Of a stretch of 64,000 bases of DNA, positions 22,246 to 33,345 are shown in pieces (position 1 is the stretch's first letter; every line of letters starts with the position of its first letter). The position numbers and the translations under genes are program-made. The notes under the pieces were generated by a model. The model saw only the letters and a list, made by a program, of their open reading frames with translations. It was not told the origin of the DNA and did not search any database. The DNA is taken from assembly GCA_034509735.1 (NCBI GenBank), contig JACGWO010000011.1, positions 17,087,573 through 17,151,572 of the forward strand, written 5' to 3'. This stretch comes from Sesamum alatum (Eukaryota; Streptophyta; Magnoliopsida; Lamiales; Pedaliaceae).

Positions 22246-23960
22246 ACAGGAACGGCTTTTTTAACTTTTGGAACGGTAAATAGTTCACTGGATCATTTTG
22301 GACTGTCATTAGGAACGATTAAGGAACGGGAGGCAATCCGTAGCAATACAAGGCGATCCTAATAATTAGGAACGGTAACGAAGCGACCGTTCCTATTTGG
22401 GAACGATTTTTGGCATATTTTCTGTATACCGTTCCTAATTACCTTTGTATGTATGAATTTATAATTTTTGTATTTGGAACACCTTATAAATTTTTGGAAT
22501 GGCAGCATCGAAAATTAAATCGCGCAAGTAGGAACGGTAGTTAGAACACATTTTGGAATTGTCATCATAAGTTGTAGATACATTTTAGCATGGTGTCTGG
22601 AATACAAGTTGGAATGGTGTATTGTATAGATTAGGACTGATAACTGGAATACATGTTGTCGCGTAGAATAGGAACGGTTTTTGCACTCCAACTTTGGAAT
22701 ACGACTTTGGATCGATTTTTGGTATTTTCTTTAGAACGAAAGCCTAACCACGAAAGCCTTGATTTTGGAATACATGTAGGCACGGAAAGTCCCACACAGT
22801 AATCGTTCCTACATGCATGTGGAACCGTTCCTATGTGTATTCCAATATTTTTTTTTTATCTTCTCAAATAATAACTATAAATTAAGAAAAGCACGTTCCG
22901 AACACTCATCTGATTGAATAAAGGTATACAATTAGATATTTAATAAATTTGACAATATATAGTAATTTTCAAAAATTAGACACACGTTCAGAATATGAAG
23001 TATATTTGTATATTTATTTTTGTTAGTATTTCACAGATGTAACTAGCATTCTATGTTGTTGTACTGCACGGCATAATCAGACCGTCAAATTCTAATCAAA
23101 TCGTTAGATATGATGTACCATACAAAATAATACATTATATGTAGTTTTGTGGAATTTTGGTGTGTGGTTCTCGAGATATCGTATACGGTCAGTATTCATC
23201 GTAAGAAAAACAGATGCATCCTTAAATCCGGGTTGCTGATTGAAAATCAGACCGTTGGACATCAATTCATATCCATAATCTTGTATTTGTTTAAAAATGG
23301 TGTCGATCCGGCTGATGGATGTTGAGATATCGGACCAATTGGTTGGAATTGTAATACTAGGAACGGTCACCTAATAGACAAGGTGTTCCAAATACCGTTC
23401 ATAATGGAAAGAACGATGTCGTTTTAATATACACATGTATTTACCGTTCCTATTGTAATATGGAACCGTCGTATATAAACTGACCGCTCTAATAGTTGAT
23501 TTTCCCACCAATTTTCCATTAGGCTCCAAAACGAAAAATTGGACTTCAGTTTGGAACCGTCGTAGGTTTTCATCGACCGTTCCTAATTCAAATTTTCCTC
23601 ATTTTTTTAATTAGCTGCCATCTTTGTAAAATGTACCTTAAATAGGGACGGTCCTGATAAATTTGGACCGTTCCTAATTCAAATTTCCCTCATTTTTTAT
23701 AATTAGCTGCCATATTTGAAAAATTGTACCTTAAATAGGAACGGTCCGGATAAATTTTGACCGTTCCTAATTCAAATTTCCCTCATTTTTTTAATTAGCC
23801 GCCATATTTGAAAAATTTTACATTAAATAGGAACGGTCCTGATAAATTGGGACCATTCCTAATTCAAATTTCCATATTTTTTTTTGTTTGGCACCTATTC
23901 AAATAGTTGTACCTGTATTAGGAACGGTTGTTAGAATAAAATATCCGTTCCTATTTTTAA
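22246..23960 (-). repeat. 3' subterminal repeat zone of CACTA B
   Basis: 'ggaacggt', 'accgttcc' and variants recur in two clusters (22246-22860 and 23345-23955). In 23570-23950 a longer unit of about 100-120 bp, beginning 'accgttcctaattcaaattt' and containing 'ccctcattttt' and 'aattagctgccat', is repeated about four times in tandem. These are probable binding sites for an accessory transposition protein. Confidence 0.7.
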
Positions 23961-24057
23961 AATTTATTCTAATTTCTTAGAATAATCAAAATACATCTAT
24001 CGAATACAATGATTATAATAAGGTTAATAAAAAAATTGCAGAAAAATTTCTGAAAAT

Positions 24058-27000
24058 TCAATAAGTCTCTTCATCGGACTCAACCTCGTCAAAGCTATCT
24101 TCATCTTCATCTTCAGATTCACTGTCTGGCGAGCGCGATGGCCCTGCTCCATGATCAACGATCAACTGTATTCCTGTTGGGTCATGCAGTTCAAAGGTTT
24201 GGTTATCTATTACAACATCTGGATTAGCTACGACTTCATCCATCTGATAGGCGACCTCGGTCCATCGCGAGTCATCGATTACTCTTCGAGCCTTGATTTT
24301 GCAAACAGCTTTCCAGTCGACTTTGTCTCTCTTCATGCTCGGGTAATCCGTGTAGTAGACTTGTACTGCTTGTTGTGCCAGTATGAATGGTTCATTCTTT
24401 TGATAGAGCTTTTTGAAGTTGACATCAACGACGTGATAACGAGGGTGTACCTTCATGCCTCTGACTGGATCAACCCAACGATAATTAAACAGTACAATGT
24501 GCATGTTTGGAATTAGTGGGTAATCTAGTTGAATTATCTCTTCCAAAATTTTATAGAAGTCAGAATTCGTGTCTATATATGATGAGCTTTTTGACACAAA
24601 CACCACAATTTCATTGTTGACTTCCCGAAATTGTGACGTTCAGTGTGGAAATTGAAGCCATTGACGAAGTAAGACGGGTATGTCGTCACTTCTACTCTTG
24701 GCCCCCAATTATGCAACTTCAATAATTCGTCGTTTGTGTGATTCAATTCGGGTTTCATCTGCAATTAATCATATATATATAACAATTGAAATAACTGATT
24801 ACAAATTAATGAGCATATCGCATTTACAAGAAATCGATGATATTTACACGAGCCTTGAACCAATCCTTGAATTGTGTCACCACTAGTTGATCAATTATCG
24901 GGTCCTCCAAATTGTGTTGCTTGAACAGTTCATTCAAGAATGACCTGTTATAGTAAAACTGATAGTTATAAATATACATGTAATTGGAAGGCGAACAATT
25001 AGATACTCCATTGAGTCAAAAAAAAGGAGGAGGAATAATTTTCTCGAGGTTGCACAAGATGACGGCTACACTATCTTCCAATTCTTTTACCTTGGCCACA
25101 TCTAGTGTTGTTGAGCATAGGATCTGGAACAGAAGGCCTACTTCCGTCAAGGCCCCCCACACGTTTTCTGGAAGCATTTCGCGGAAGGCAACCGGAATTA
25201 ATTTCTGCATGAATACATGACAATCATGGCTCTTCATGCCGTGCATCCTCAACTCCTTCAGGTTGACGCAACGGGCCAAGTTAGAGGCATACCCATCAGG
25301 AAACCTAAAACGACGAATCCACTCAGATATCTTCTTCTTTTGCTCCTTCGTCAGTGTATATACCGTTTTGGGCATCACGTTCGGTCTTCTTTCGTCCACC
25401 TCAAGCTCCGGCCGATTACATATGATCTTCAGATCCTTCCGTGCATTTAGATCGTCCTTCGTTTTTCCCTTGATGTCCATCACAGTATTGAATATATTAT
25501 CGAACACATTCTTCTCAATATGCATGACGTCAAGATTGTGCCGTATTAGATGCGTCCCCCAGTATTCAAGCTTCCATTTTTTTCTTCGTCCACTTATTGT
25601 TGACACCGTAGACTTCCGGTTCACTCAACGGTTGTTCGACAGCCACACTAAACGCATCGACACGGGTTTGGATTTGTTCTCCAATCAGCCTCGGATGTGC
25701 AACCTTCCTCTCCATTCGATTTTTAGTGAAGGCTTTCTTGTTCATGCGATAAGGATGAACGGTGGTAGGAATTGCCTGTGGCAGTCAAAATAGCATGTCT
25801 TCCGACCGTGCTGCAAATAGAATGCCATTGTGTCCTCCATACAAACTGGACACCCATAACACCAGTGGTACTCCATCTAGACGCCATCTCATAGGTGGGT
25901 AGGTCTTTCACTATCCACATCAATGCGGCCCGCATCATGAATGTCTGGTTTGTCATATTGTTTTGCGTACGTACACCCACATGCCATAAATTCTGCAACT
26001 CCTCAATCAACGGCTCCAATTATACATTGATAAGACGTTTGGGATTGATGGACCAGGGATCACCATCGTTAGGAACATATACTCAGACTTCATGCACATT
26101 CCCGGTGGGAGATTATACGGTGTAAGTATCACGGACCAACATGAGTAAGTTTTACCATACTGGCCGTGCGGTGCAAACCCATCCGTGCACAACCCAAGTC
26201 TAACATTACGAGGCTCAACTGCAAAATCAGGATACGTCCGGTCAAAATACTTCCAAGCCTCTGCATTAGATGAATGACACATGGATCCTTCCATCGTTTG
26301 ATGGCTCGCATGCCAAGTCATATGCTCTGCTGTGGCCTCCGACGCATACAACCTCTGCAGCCGAGGGGTAAGCGGTAGATACCTAAGAATGGCATACGGG
26401 GACTTCTTGCGTTTCGAATTTCTGTCCCTAGTGGGCTTGTACCTAGCGTCTCCACAGAACTTGCAATATTCCAAATCAATATCGTCCTTCCAGTACAACA
26501 TACAACCGTTTTTGCAAGCATCAATCTTCTGAACTTGTAAACCTAATTCTCTTATCAATTTCTTTGTATTGTAATAATCGACGGGGAAAGTGTGATCGCG
26601 GGCCATTACAGTATCAGCCCACTGGCATAACCCATCATATGTATGCTAAAAAAAAACCCCCTTCGGTCTTAATATTCACCAAAGAGGCAATTGACGCCAA
26701 CTGAGAGGTGGTGTAGCCGTTCCACAATGATTGGTCCGCAACATGAACTATATCAAAAAACGGTCTGACAAGCCAGACACATAATCAGGCCTCGAATCGT
26801 AATATGAACTAGGACCCATATCAGATGGACAATACCGAGTACCATCATCAGTCGGTCCTTCCTGGTTGTACGAAGACCAGAATGATGGCCCAGCGGCATC
26901 GAATATCATCCTCTACGCCCAATCCATATGAGCCGCATCACCCCAATGCAAACTACCCTCCTCCTAAACAGGTGGCGTTTGCTGCTGCTGCTGCTGCACA

Positions 27001-27290
27001 AGGGGCGCTGTCAATGCTTCAAAGTATTCCTGCACCCTCTCCTTACCATGCGAAGTCCAATTGTAATACTCTGGCATAAACCCTTTCATACACAAATCAA
27101 AATTTACCTCGTCTGGTGTTTTGAACTGTTCGATTTTGCACTTCCGACAGGGACACTTAATCTTGTCCCCGTCCATATATGCACGATGAGACTGGGCCCA
27201 TTCTAAAAATATTGTAATACCGTCCTCAAACTCCGGCGTCACACCCAGGACGTCTCGATCATACATCCATTTCCTCAACTGTGTTAACAT
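24058..27290 (-). pseudogene. CACTA transposase (TNP2-like), element B, broken
   Basis: The start is the ATG at 27290 (MLTQLRKWMYDRDVLG). The N-terminal Transpos_assoc segment with CPCRKCK zinc residues runs to a CAG-to-TAG-type stop at 26964. The TNP2 region lies at 26606-25723 in two overlapping frames: CKNGCMLYWKDDIDLEYC, then SPYAILRYLPLTPRLQRLY and GLCTDGFAPHGQYGKTYSCW. The 25624-25016 frame holds LIRHNLDVMHIEKNVFDN and the start of DUF4218. It then jumps to FKDWFKARV-like text and DUF4216 at 24764-24058, which ends in an acidic tail (SESEDEDEDS). Relative to A, roughly 500 bp of the DUF4218 part are deleted. Stops at 26964 and about 26910 and frameshifts near 26010 and 25720 disable it. 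Confidence 0.8.
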
Positions 27291-27579
27291 GACTGGTCCT
27301 ACGCATAATTCACAACAGTACGCAATTAAATGATGAGAGTATATTATATATATATATGCAAAAATAATAGAATTTTGCATACTTACTTGAGCAAAATACC
27401 TATCAATATCAATGCAAAATTCGCGCTCGGTAATTGATATGTTCGATTTTTCGTATAAAGAATCAAGGGGGAGAGTTACAACAAAATGAGTTGGAGAGTA
27501 ATTATAAGAACAATGACAAAGAAAGGGGGCATATATATAGAAAATATTAAAACAGGCATTGGAATATTATTTGGAACAC

Positions 27580-28180
27580 AAAACTAGCCGTTTAAATATA
27601 GCCGTTGTTCCAGCTTTAGGAACGGTCGCAGGTGGGGTGACAGGAACGGTAATTTTACCGTTGTAATATAGCCGTTAGAGCTTATTAGGAACGGTATGAG
27701 GCACACACAACATGACCGTTCCTAATTGGAGTACAATTGGGAACGATAATTGTAACAATATTGGACTTACTATATACCCACAATTTGGAACAGTAATTGC
27801 ATTATATTTTTGCCCATGGCGTAAAAGAGTTTTACGTAGGACTACATGTTGGAACAGTCAGTCGACCGGTCCAAAAAGACACGGCCATGGGAACCCAGAT
27901 AGGAACGGTAAGTGTTCCCGGTCGACTACTCATTCCAAATTTCACGCATGTGTTCCAAATTGAAGTCCAAAATATATCAGGCCCCTTTTAGGAATGGTTA
28001 TAGGTGTACAAATTGGCTCACGTATGTTGGCACTCGAATAGGAACGGTCATGCAGTTCCTATTAATTTGTATTACAATTACCACGACACTGACGTCATCA
28101 ACGGTTTCCCGTTTCACAACAGTTCCATTTATCATCCCTAATAGGAACGGTAAGTGGAACGGGCCTCTGTATCGTTCCTA
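27580..28180 (-). repeat. 5' subterminal repeat zone of CACTA B
   Basis: At least ten 'ggaacggt' motifs or variants in both orientations lie between the terminal inverted repeat and the leader of the transposase. The arrangement mirrors 15297-15990 in element A. Confidence 0.7.
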
Positions 28181-28555
28181 ATCCCGCATTTTTTTTGTAG
28201 TGTCTTATTGTAAAAATTTAACTTATATTAAATTAATGGTAAATTATCCCACAAATTACTTTCATTTCCTTCAAAGAGATGTTTCTTCAAGTTTCTAAAT
28301 CGTGTCTTCTTCTAATTATATAGCCTATACACTTTCATAGTTAGTATTAAGATTTTTAACCAGTTTTATTTAATTAGTTTTTAGTTATAGATAAAACTCT
28401 TTATTGCAATTTATTTTCATTAGAATTCTATCTCAATTCAACTATGTAAGTAATTAACAAGTATTATTATAAAAACTAATTACAAAATTACTCATTTGTA
28501 CACATTCTATAATCTACTATTTTATCAAAAGGATATAACTGACATCACAAAAAAA

Positions 28556-28810
28556 AGGGTTAAATGCAATTTTCCCCCCTGTGTTAATCAAAAAGAGCAA
28601 TTATCCCCCTGTGAAAAAATAACTAGCAATTTACCCCCCTGTATTATTCAAAATACAGCAAACATTCCCCTCACAGGGGGCTTTTTGCTCCATTTTTAGG
28701 GAATTTTTTGCTTCATTTATTAAAATCAAGGGGTAAATTGCTATTTATTTTTTTACATTTTTTTTGTGCATATTTTGCATATCACAAGGGGTGTCATTGC
28801 ATTTTTCCCC
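28556..28810. mobile_element. Hairpin MITE with 9-bp TSD
   Basis: The ends are inverted: AGGGTTAAATGCAATTTTCC on the left and TGCATTTTTCCCC on the right. The flanks are ACAAAAAAA at 28547-28555 and at 28811-28819. The A-rich TSD is less convincing than a mixed sequence would be. It belongs to the same general type as the other Mutator-like MITEs of the window. Confidence 0.5.
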
Positions 28811-28904
28811 ACAAAAAAAGGAAGAAACATAAAATATGATAAATCATTCACACTTTTATAATATACATAGATAAGTACATATCTAGATATAGATATCGAT
28901 ATAA

Positions 28905-29356
28905 AGCTTTAAAGGCATTTTTGTTTTGTAATTTATGTCATTTGGCATTTTTATATTTTAACATTCTAGAGTAGCATTATGATCATGCATCTTTTTTATT
29001 TTCACGATTTCGGTCATTTTTCCTCTAGAGTAGTTCATCCTTTTTGCCGGAAAAATACATGTGCATCTCACATGACCTTTTAAAAATAGTGCTACTGTTC
29101 CAATTGGCTCATTTTTGCTAGTAATTTTGTCTTTTAATTTTTTAGGGTAGTAGTTTGGTCCTGCATCTTTTCATTTTTACAATTTTAATCATTGTTTTCA
29201 TCGGAGTTCACCCTTATTGATTGTGGAGGTGAATTTCGACGAAAAAAGACTATATTTATAAAAATTTAAAATATATAGAATCAAAATACCATCTAAAAAT
29301 TAAAGAATAAAAATATCAAATAACAGAAAAAAAAAAAAAAAAACTACATTTAATCC
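28905..29356. mobile_element. Probable hairpin MITE upstream of RopGEF
   Basis: The left arm contains 'gcatttttgttttgtaattt' and the right arm reads 'actacatttaatcc', roughly the inverse complement of other arms in this family. The flanks are TCGATATAA (28896-28904) and TCGATATAG (29357-29365), an 8/9 match. The arms are strongly diverged. It ends about 450 bp before the RopGEF start codon. Confidence 0.4.
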
Positions 29357-29365
29357 TCGATATAG

Positions 29366-29806
29366 ATATAAATGTCGATATAGATATAGCTTTTAAATTA
29401 AAAGCAAGGAGTTGGGCATTGGTCGGTTGACCATGTATGCTTTCCCGAGTTTTGGGCAAGCGTTGAAAAATGCAGCCATTCATTTCCACAAACTAAAAAA
29501 TCCAAAATTGACCGCTCCCTTATCTCTTTCCATATTCTTTCTCTTTCCCCTTTTCCCTTGGTGCAGATCAAACATGCACCCCACGTCCCATTACACCTCC
29601 CCAACGAAAACTTCAAACAAAAAAACTACTCCAATATTCATCTGCACCCTTTCAGCTAAGGGAAGATCAGAAAAACCCTTTTTCTCATTCCACACATGTC
29701 CCTTTCTTGCAGGAGGGGTTTTTCTTTTTCCATGTTGTTGTCGGAATCTTGATCAACCAGATGTTCTTAGTTCTTGTTCTTTTTTAGCAGCATTTGATCG
29801 TCCAAG
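29366..29806 (+). promoter_or_regulatory. 5' flank and probable leader of RopGEF
   Basis: This stretch contains pyrimidine-rich tracts (about 29517-29560 and 29690-29735) like those of plant 5' leaders, followed by the ATG at 29807. I could not identify a convincing TATA box. An open frame at 29412-29915 is in a different frame from the RopGEF protein and is probably not coding. Confidence 0.35.
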
Positions 29807-32800
29807 ATGGTTAAAGAAGAGGGTCAGGGCGGCATACAAAAAGCCAGGTCCTTCCACTTTCGGAAGATCTTTGATCGGCAGTCCCATAATGTCGTTCATG
29901 AGCAAGCAAATGTAAGATTTGATGAAAGATTACAAATTATGAATGAAAGTGCAGCAGTAGCAACTGCCTTCATTGTAGCTCAGCAAATCTGCCTTTCTCC
30001 ACTGAATAATGGAGCTAAGAAAGAAAAGCAGGTTACAGGTAGGTATTAATCGACGTTCTTCGTATAAATATGTGGTTGCAAGCAACATCGAAATTTTTGC
30101 TGGTTTTTTCGCAATGCACGTACTTGTCTTTTTTTACGTGAAATCTTTGGTTTTCGGTTCAGATATGGAGTTGATGAAGGAAAAATTTTCTAAGTTGCTT
30201 CTGGGAGAGGACATGTCAGGTGGTGGGAAGGGTGTTTCTTCTGCTTTAGCTCTCTCCAACGCCATAACCAATCTTGCAGGTAATCTCCACAAAGGATTAT
30301 CTCATATGGGCTTAAGTGCATTTTTTGTATTTGGGCGTTTTAGTCTTTTATCTTTTTAGGTTAGCAAATAGGTCTTGTAATTTGTTAATTTTTTGCGATT
30401 TTGGTTCTTCAATTATTGGAGTTTGCAAATGTTAGTGGAAATTTTTTAAAAATTTGGGGTTTTTGTTCCCATTGGTCAAATTACTGCCAACATGAAATCA
30501 AATTTTCATCCTATATTTTTTATATTCTGGTGTTTCAATCCTTTATCTTCCTAATATAGCAAATAGGTCCTGTAACTTATAATTTTTCCTGATTTTGGTT
30601 CATTAAATTAACCGATGCATACAAAAGCCCCAAATAAAAAAAAAAAAATTCCGGCAATATTTGCAAGCTCCGGCTACTGAAGGACCAAAATCGCAAAAAA
30701 TTAAAAAATTACAGAACTTATTTGCTACCCTAGAAATATAAAGAACTAAAATGTCAAAATACAAAAGATATATGACGAAAATTATATTTAATCCTCTCAT
30801 ATGTTATGATTGCAGAAGTAAATGAACGAATAGGACTTCATTTGATCGATATGGTTAATTGCATTTTACCCTCTTGTTAAAATATAAATGGACAAAACAT
30901 CTTTGTAAATAAGATAATACGACGCCCTGAACTTTTAAAAAAGGAGCTTGTTGCCACCGGCTTCATGTCGCGTTCTTTATTTTTATTTTTTTCTTTTTTT
31001 TAGAGGGTTTTTTTCTCTATTAATCTTTTCATTAAGGGGTCTTTTACATTTAGCGCTTTGCTTGTTATACCAACTTTTTTTTCATAAGTTGAATCAAAGC
31101 AAGGCAGATCATGTTGCTAGGTTCTAATATTGAATTCAAATTCTGTGGTGCTCTCTAGCAAATAGATGATACTTAATTTGATCAACATCTTTGCAGCTTC
31201 TGTTTTTGGCGAACAACGCAAGTTAGAGCCGATGTGTGCAGAGAGGAAGGCAAGGTGGAAGAAAGAAATTGACTGGCTTTTATCAGTTACAGATTACATA
31301 GTCGAACTCGTCCCTTCTCAACAGAAGACAAAGGACGGAACTGATATGGAGGTGTGGTTATTTCATTAGTCCTTCCTATATGTTTGCTCATTCGTCCAAA
31401 GAAACGGAGCAGAACTACATTTTTCTTTCGACAAACAGTAAGTGTTGATAACGTCGTGACATTAATTTTAAGTATTTTTCATGCCTTGATAGATAATGGT
31501 GACACAACAACGACGAGACCTTCTTATGAACATTCCGGCCTTGCGCAAGCTTGATTTAATGCTCATTGTAAGGATATCCTAACTCCTCTTGCTGAAATTT
31601 TAGTTATATGGTTAATGAAAAATAGTTCTTGTGGTTATGTTAGTTTAATTCTTATATATAATGATGATGAGAAGGACACTCTGGATAACTTCACGGACGA
31701 GCAAGAATTCAGGTACGTGTCGAGAGATGCAAATGAGTCGGAACAAGGGACTCAAAGCAACGACAAATGGTGGCTACCGACTGTAAAGGTTCCCCCGGAA
31801 GGCCTATCAGAACAATCGCGACAGTTCTTGCAAAAGCAAAAGGAATCTGTAAATCAAGTGTTGAAAGCATCCATGGCGATAAATGCTCAAATACTCGCAG
31901 ATATAGAGATCCCGGATAACTACATTGAATCACTCCCTAAGGTATGTTAAGAGCTTCAAGATTTTGTCAAAAACTAGAAAGGAAAGTTCTTTGGCAAATT
32001 TACATTGATTTGATCTTTATGATTGTGCAATCTTGTAGAATGGTAGAGCAAGCCTAGGCGAATCGATCTATAAAAGCATTACTGTCGAGTTGTTCGACCC
32101 CCTGCAGTTCCTCTCGACCATGGACTTGTCATCAGAGCACAAAGTTCTTGATCTAAAGAACAGAATTGAGGCATCTATTGTGATATGGAAAAGGAAGATG
32201 AATCACAAGGAATGGAAATCTTCGTGGGGTTCGGCTATAAGCTTGGAGAAAAGAGAGCTTTTTGAAGAACGAGCACAGATGATTTTGCTCCTACTAAAGC
32301 AAAAATTCCCAGGAATCCCTCAATCCTCACTAGAAATAAGCAAAATCCAATATAACAAAGTAAGTATTGTTCATGCAGTCGACAAGCGTGCGCGCGCGCA
32401 CACACAGTTTTATTAGAATTTACTAACAATGTTTCCTTTGCCACCCTATAGGATGTAGGCTTGGCTATACTCGAGAGCTATTCGCGAGTGTTGGAAACAT
32501 TGGCCAACACGGTCATGTCCCGTATTCAGGACGTTCTATGTGCCGACTCTGTGGCTCAAATCCCATCACTCACAATGCCAACACCAAAGCAGTCAAGCGA
32601 TTCCACGCCATCACCACTGACGTTGAGTAGCTACTCAAGCCCCGTAGACGAGGCGGAGATGTTGTGTTCTGCTGCAGAGACACCAACTTCAATGACACTT
32701 TCGGATTTCATGGGGTGGAAGGTGGAGTTGCCTGAGGCAGAAATCAAGAAGAATCATTCATACAGTAACTTAGAGTCTTATGCTAAGGGTGAAGAGGAAA

Positions 32801-32898
32801 AGATGATGGCCAAGCCTCCTAATATAACCACTAAGAAGTTTTCATATCTTGACAAGATTGAGATGACTGTTTTGAGAAGTCCAACAGCTCGCCATTAA
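29807..32898 (+). CDS. ROP guanine nucleotide exchange factor (RopGEF, PRONE domain)
   Basis: RopGEFs load GTP onto plant ROP/RAC GTPases at the plasma membrane and so control polar growth and receptor-kinase signalling. Exons: 29807-30038, 30163-30279, 31197-31351, 31493-31567, 31675-31941, 32039-32359 and 32452-32898. All introns are GT-AG with phase kept, giving 537 residues. Residues 1-77 form a variable N-terminus. The PRONE domain covers about 78-435, with [14 protein letters not shown] at 89-102, WWLPTVKVP at 225-233 and the KEWKSSWG region near 340. The C-terminal tail (about 110 residues) is Ser/Pro-rich and ends in RSPTARH, an ending I recall from many RopGEFs. In this class the tail is the site of autoinhibition and kinase regulation. 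No stop or frameshift was found, so it is probably functional. The paralogue number cannot be assigned. Intron 2 carries a MITE. Confidence 0.92.
30309..30794. mobile_element. Mutator-like MITE in RopGEF intron 2, perfect 9-bp TSD
   Basis: Flanked by TCTCATATG at 30300-30308 and at 30795-30803. The ends are GGCTTAAGTGCATTTTT and the inverted ATTATATTTAATCC. The arms include 'gcaaataggtc..gtaa' and its complement, so an RNA copy would fold into a long imperfect hairpin. The middle is AT-rich and non-coding. Removing it with one TSD leaves an intron of about 420 bp. Confidence 0.8.
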
Positions 32899-33345
32899 AG
32901 CTGCTAGACTAAGGTAGATACTGATGAACAATGAAGTGATATGCAAAAAGAGGTGGTAGAATGGTTTTTGTTTGAACTGCATAGGTACTCAGGATGATTG
33001 AGGAGTCATTTGAGTTCATTTACAGACATGACTGCTCTTCCTTCCAGCTGTGGATAGGGAAGTATTGGTTTTTCTTTTCTTATTTTCTTCCCCTTTCTTC
33101 TTGTGTAACCTTTAGGTGGTGGGATCTTGCATGTTTATCTGAAAATTCATTTGTTTCTTTGACAAGATGATTATTCTCATGGTTTGGATAACATGTTTCT
33201 TTATTATTCTGTTGTATTCATGTACCTCATAGCATTTATGACTACAGGGAAAGGAAAAAAAGGTGTGGTTCTAATTATTGCAAAACTTGAAATATAAATT
33301 TTAGGAAAAGTCTAATGTCTTTGTATTTATGTAACTAGAATTCCC
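32899..33345 (+). other. 3' flank / probable 3' UTR of RopGEF
   Basis: Between the stop codon and the LINE insertion lie T-rich, unique-looking sequences. The segment probably includes the 3' UTR, but I could not identify a single convincing polyadenylation signal. The LINE entered at 33346. Confidence 0.35.

Larger units (their letters stand above)
22215..28202 (-). mobile_element. CACTA (En/Spm) transposon B with both ends and 3-bp TSD
   Basis: The left end is CACTACAAAAAATGCGGG at 22215; the right end is CCCGCATTTTTTTTGTAGTG ending at 28202. The flanking triplets are TCT at 22212-22214 and TCT at 28203-28205, which is the expected CACTA target duplication. Both ends carry dense 'ggaacggt' subterminal repeats. 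The transposase is on the minus strand, so the 5' end is at 28202. The ends are intact enough that the 5988-bp element could perhaps be moved by a functional transposase from elsewhere, but its own gene is broken. Confidence 0.9.

Noticed and set aside
23104..23370. 88-codon minus-strand frame inside CACTA B
   Set aside because: It lies in the subterminal region between repeat clusters; the protein is not recognised and no start context or homologue in A supports it.
24151..25793. Plus-strand frames of 120-185 codons in CACTA B
   Set aside because: They are antisense to the DUF4216 and TNP2/DUF4218 parts of the transposase, which are the recognisable products.
22215..28202. Regular 'ggaacggt' motifs considered as a CRISPR-like array
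   Set aside because: Spacing is irregular, motifs occur in both orientations, and they lie at CACTA ends in a plant genome.
29412..29915. 167-codon open frame starting before RopGEF
   Set aside because: It overlaps RopGEF exon 1 in another frame, has no recognisable domain and reads through pyrimidine-rich leader-like sequence.
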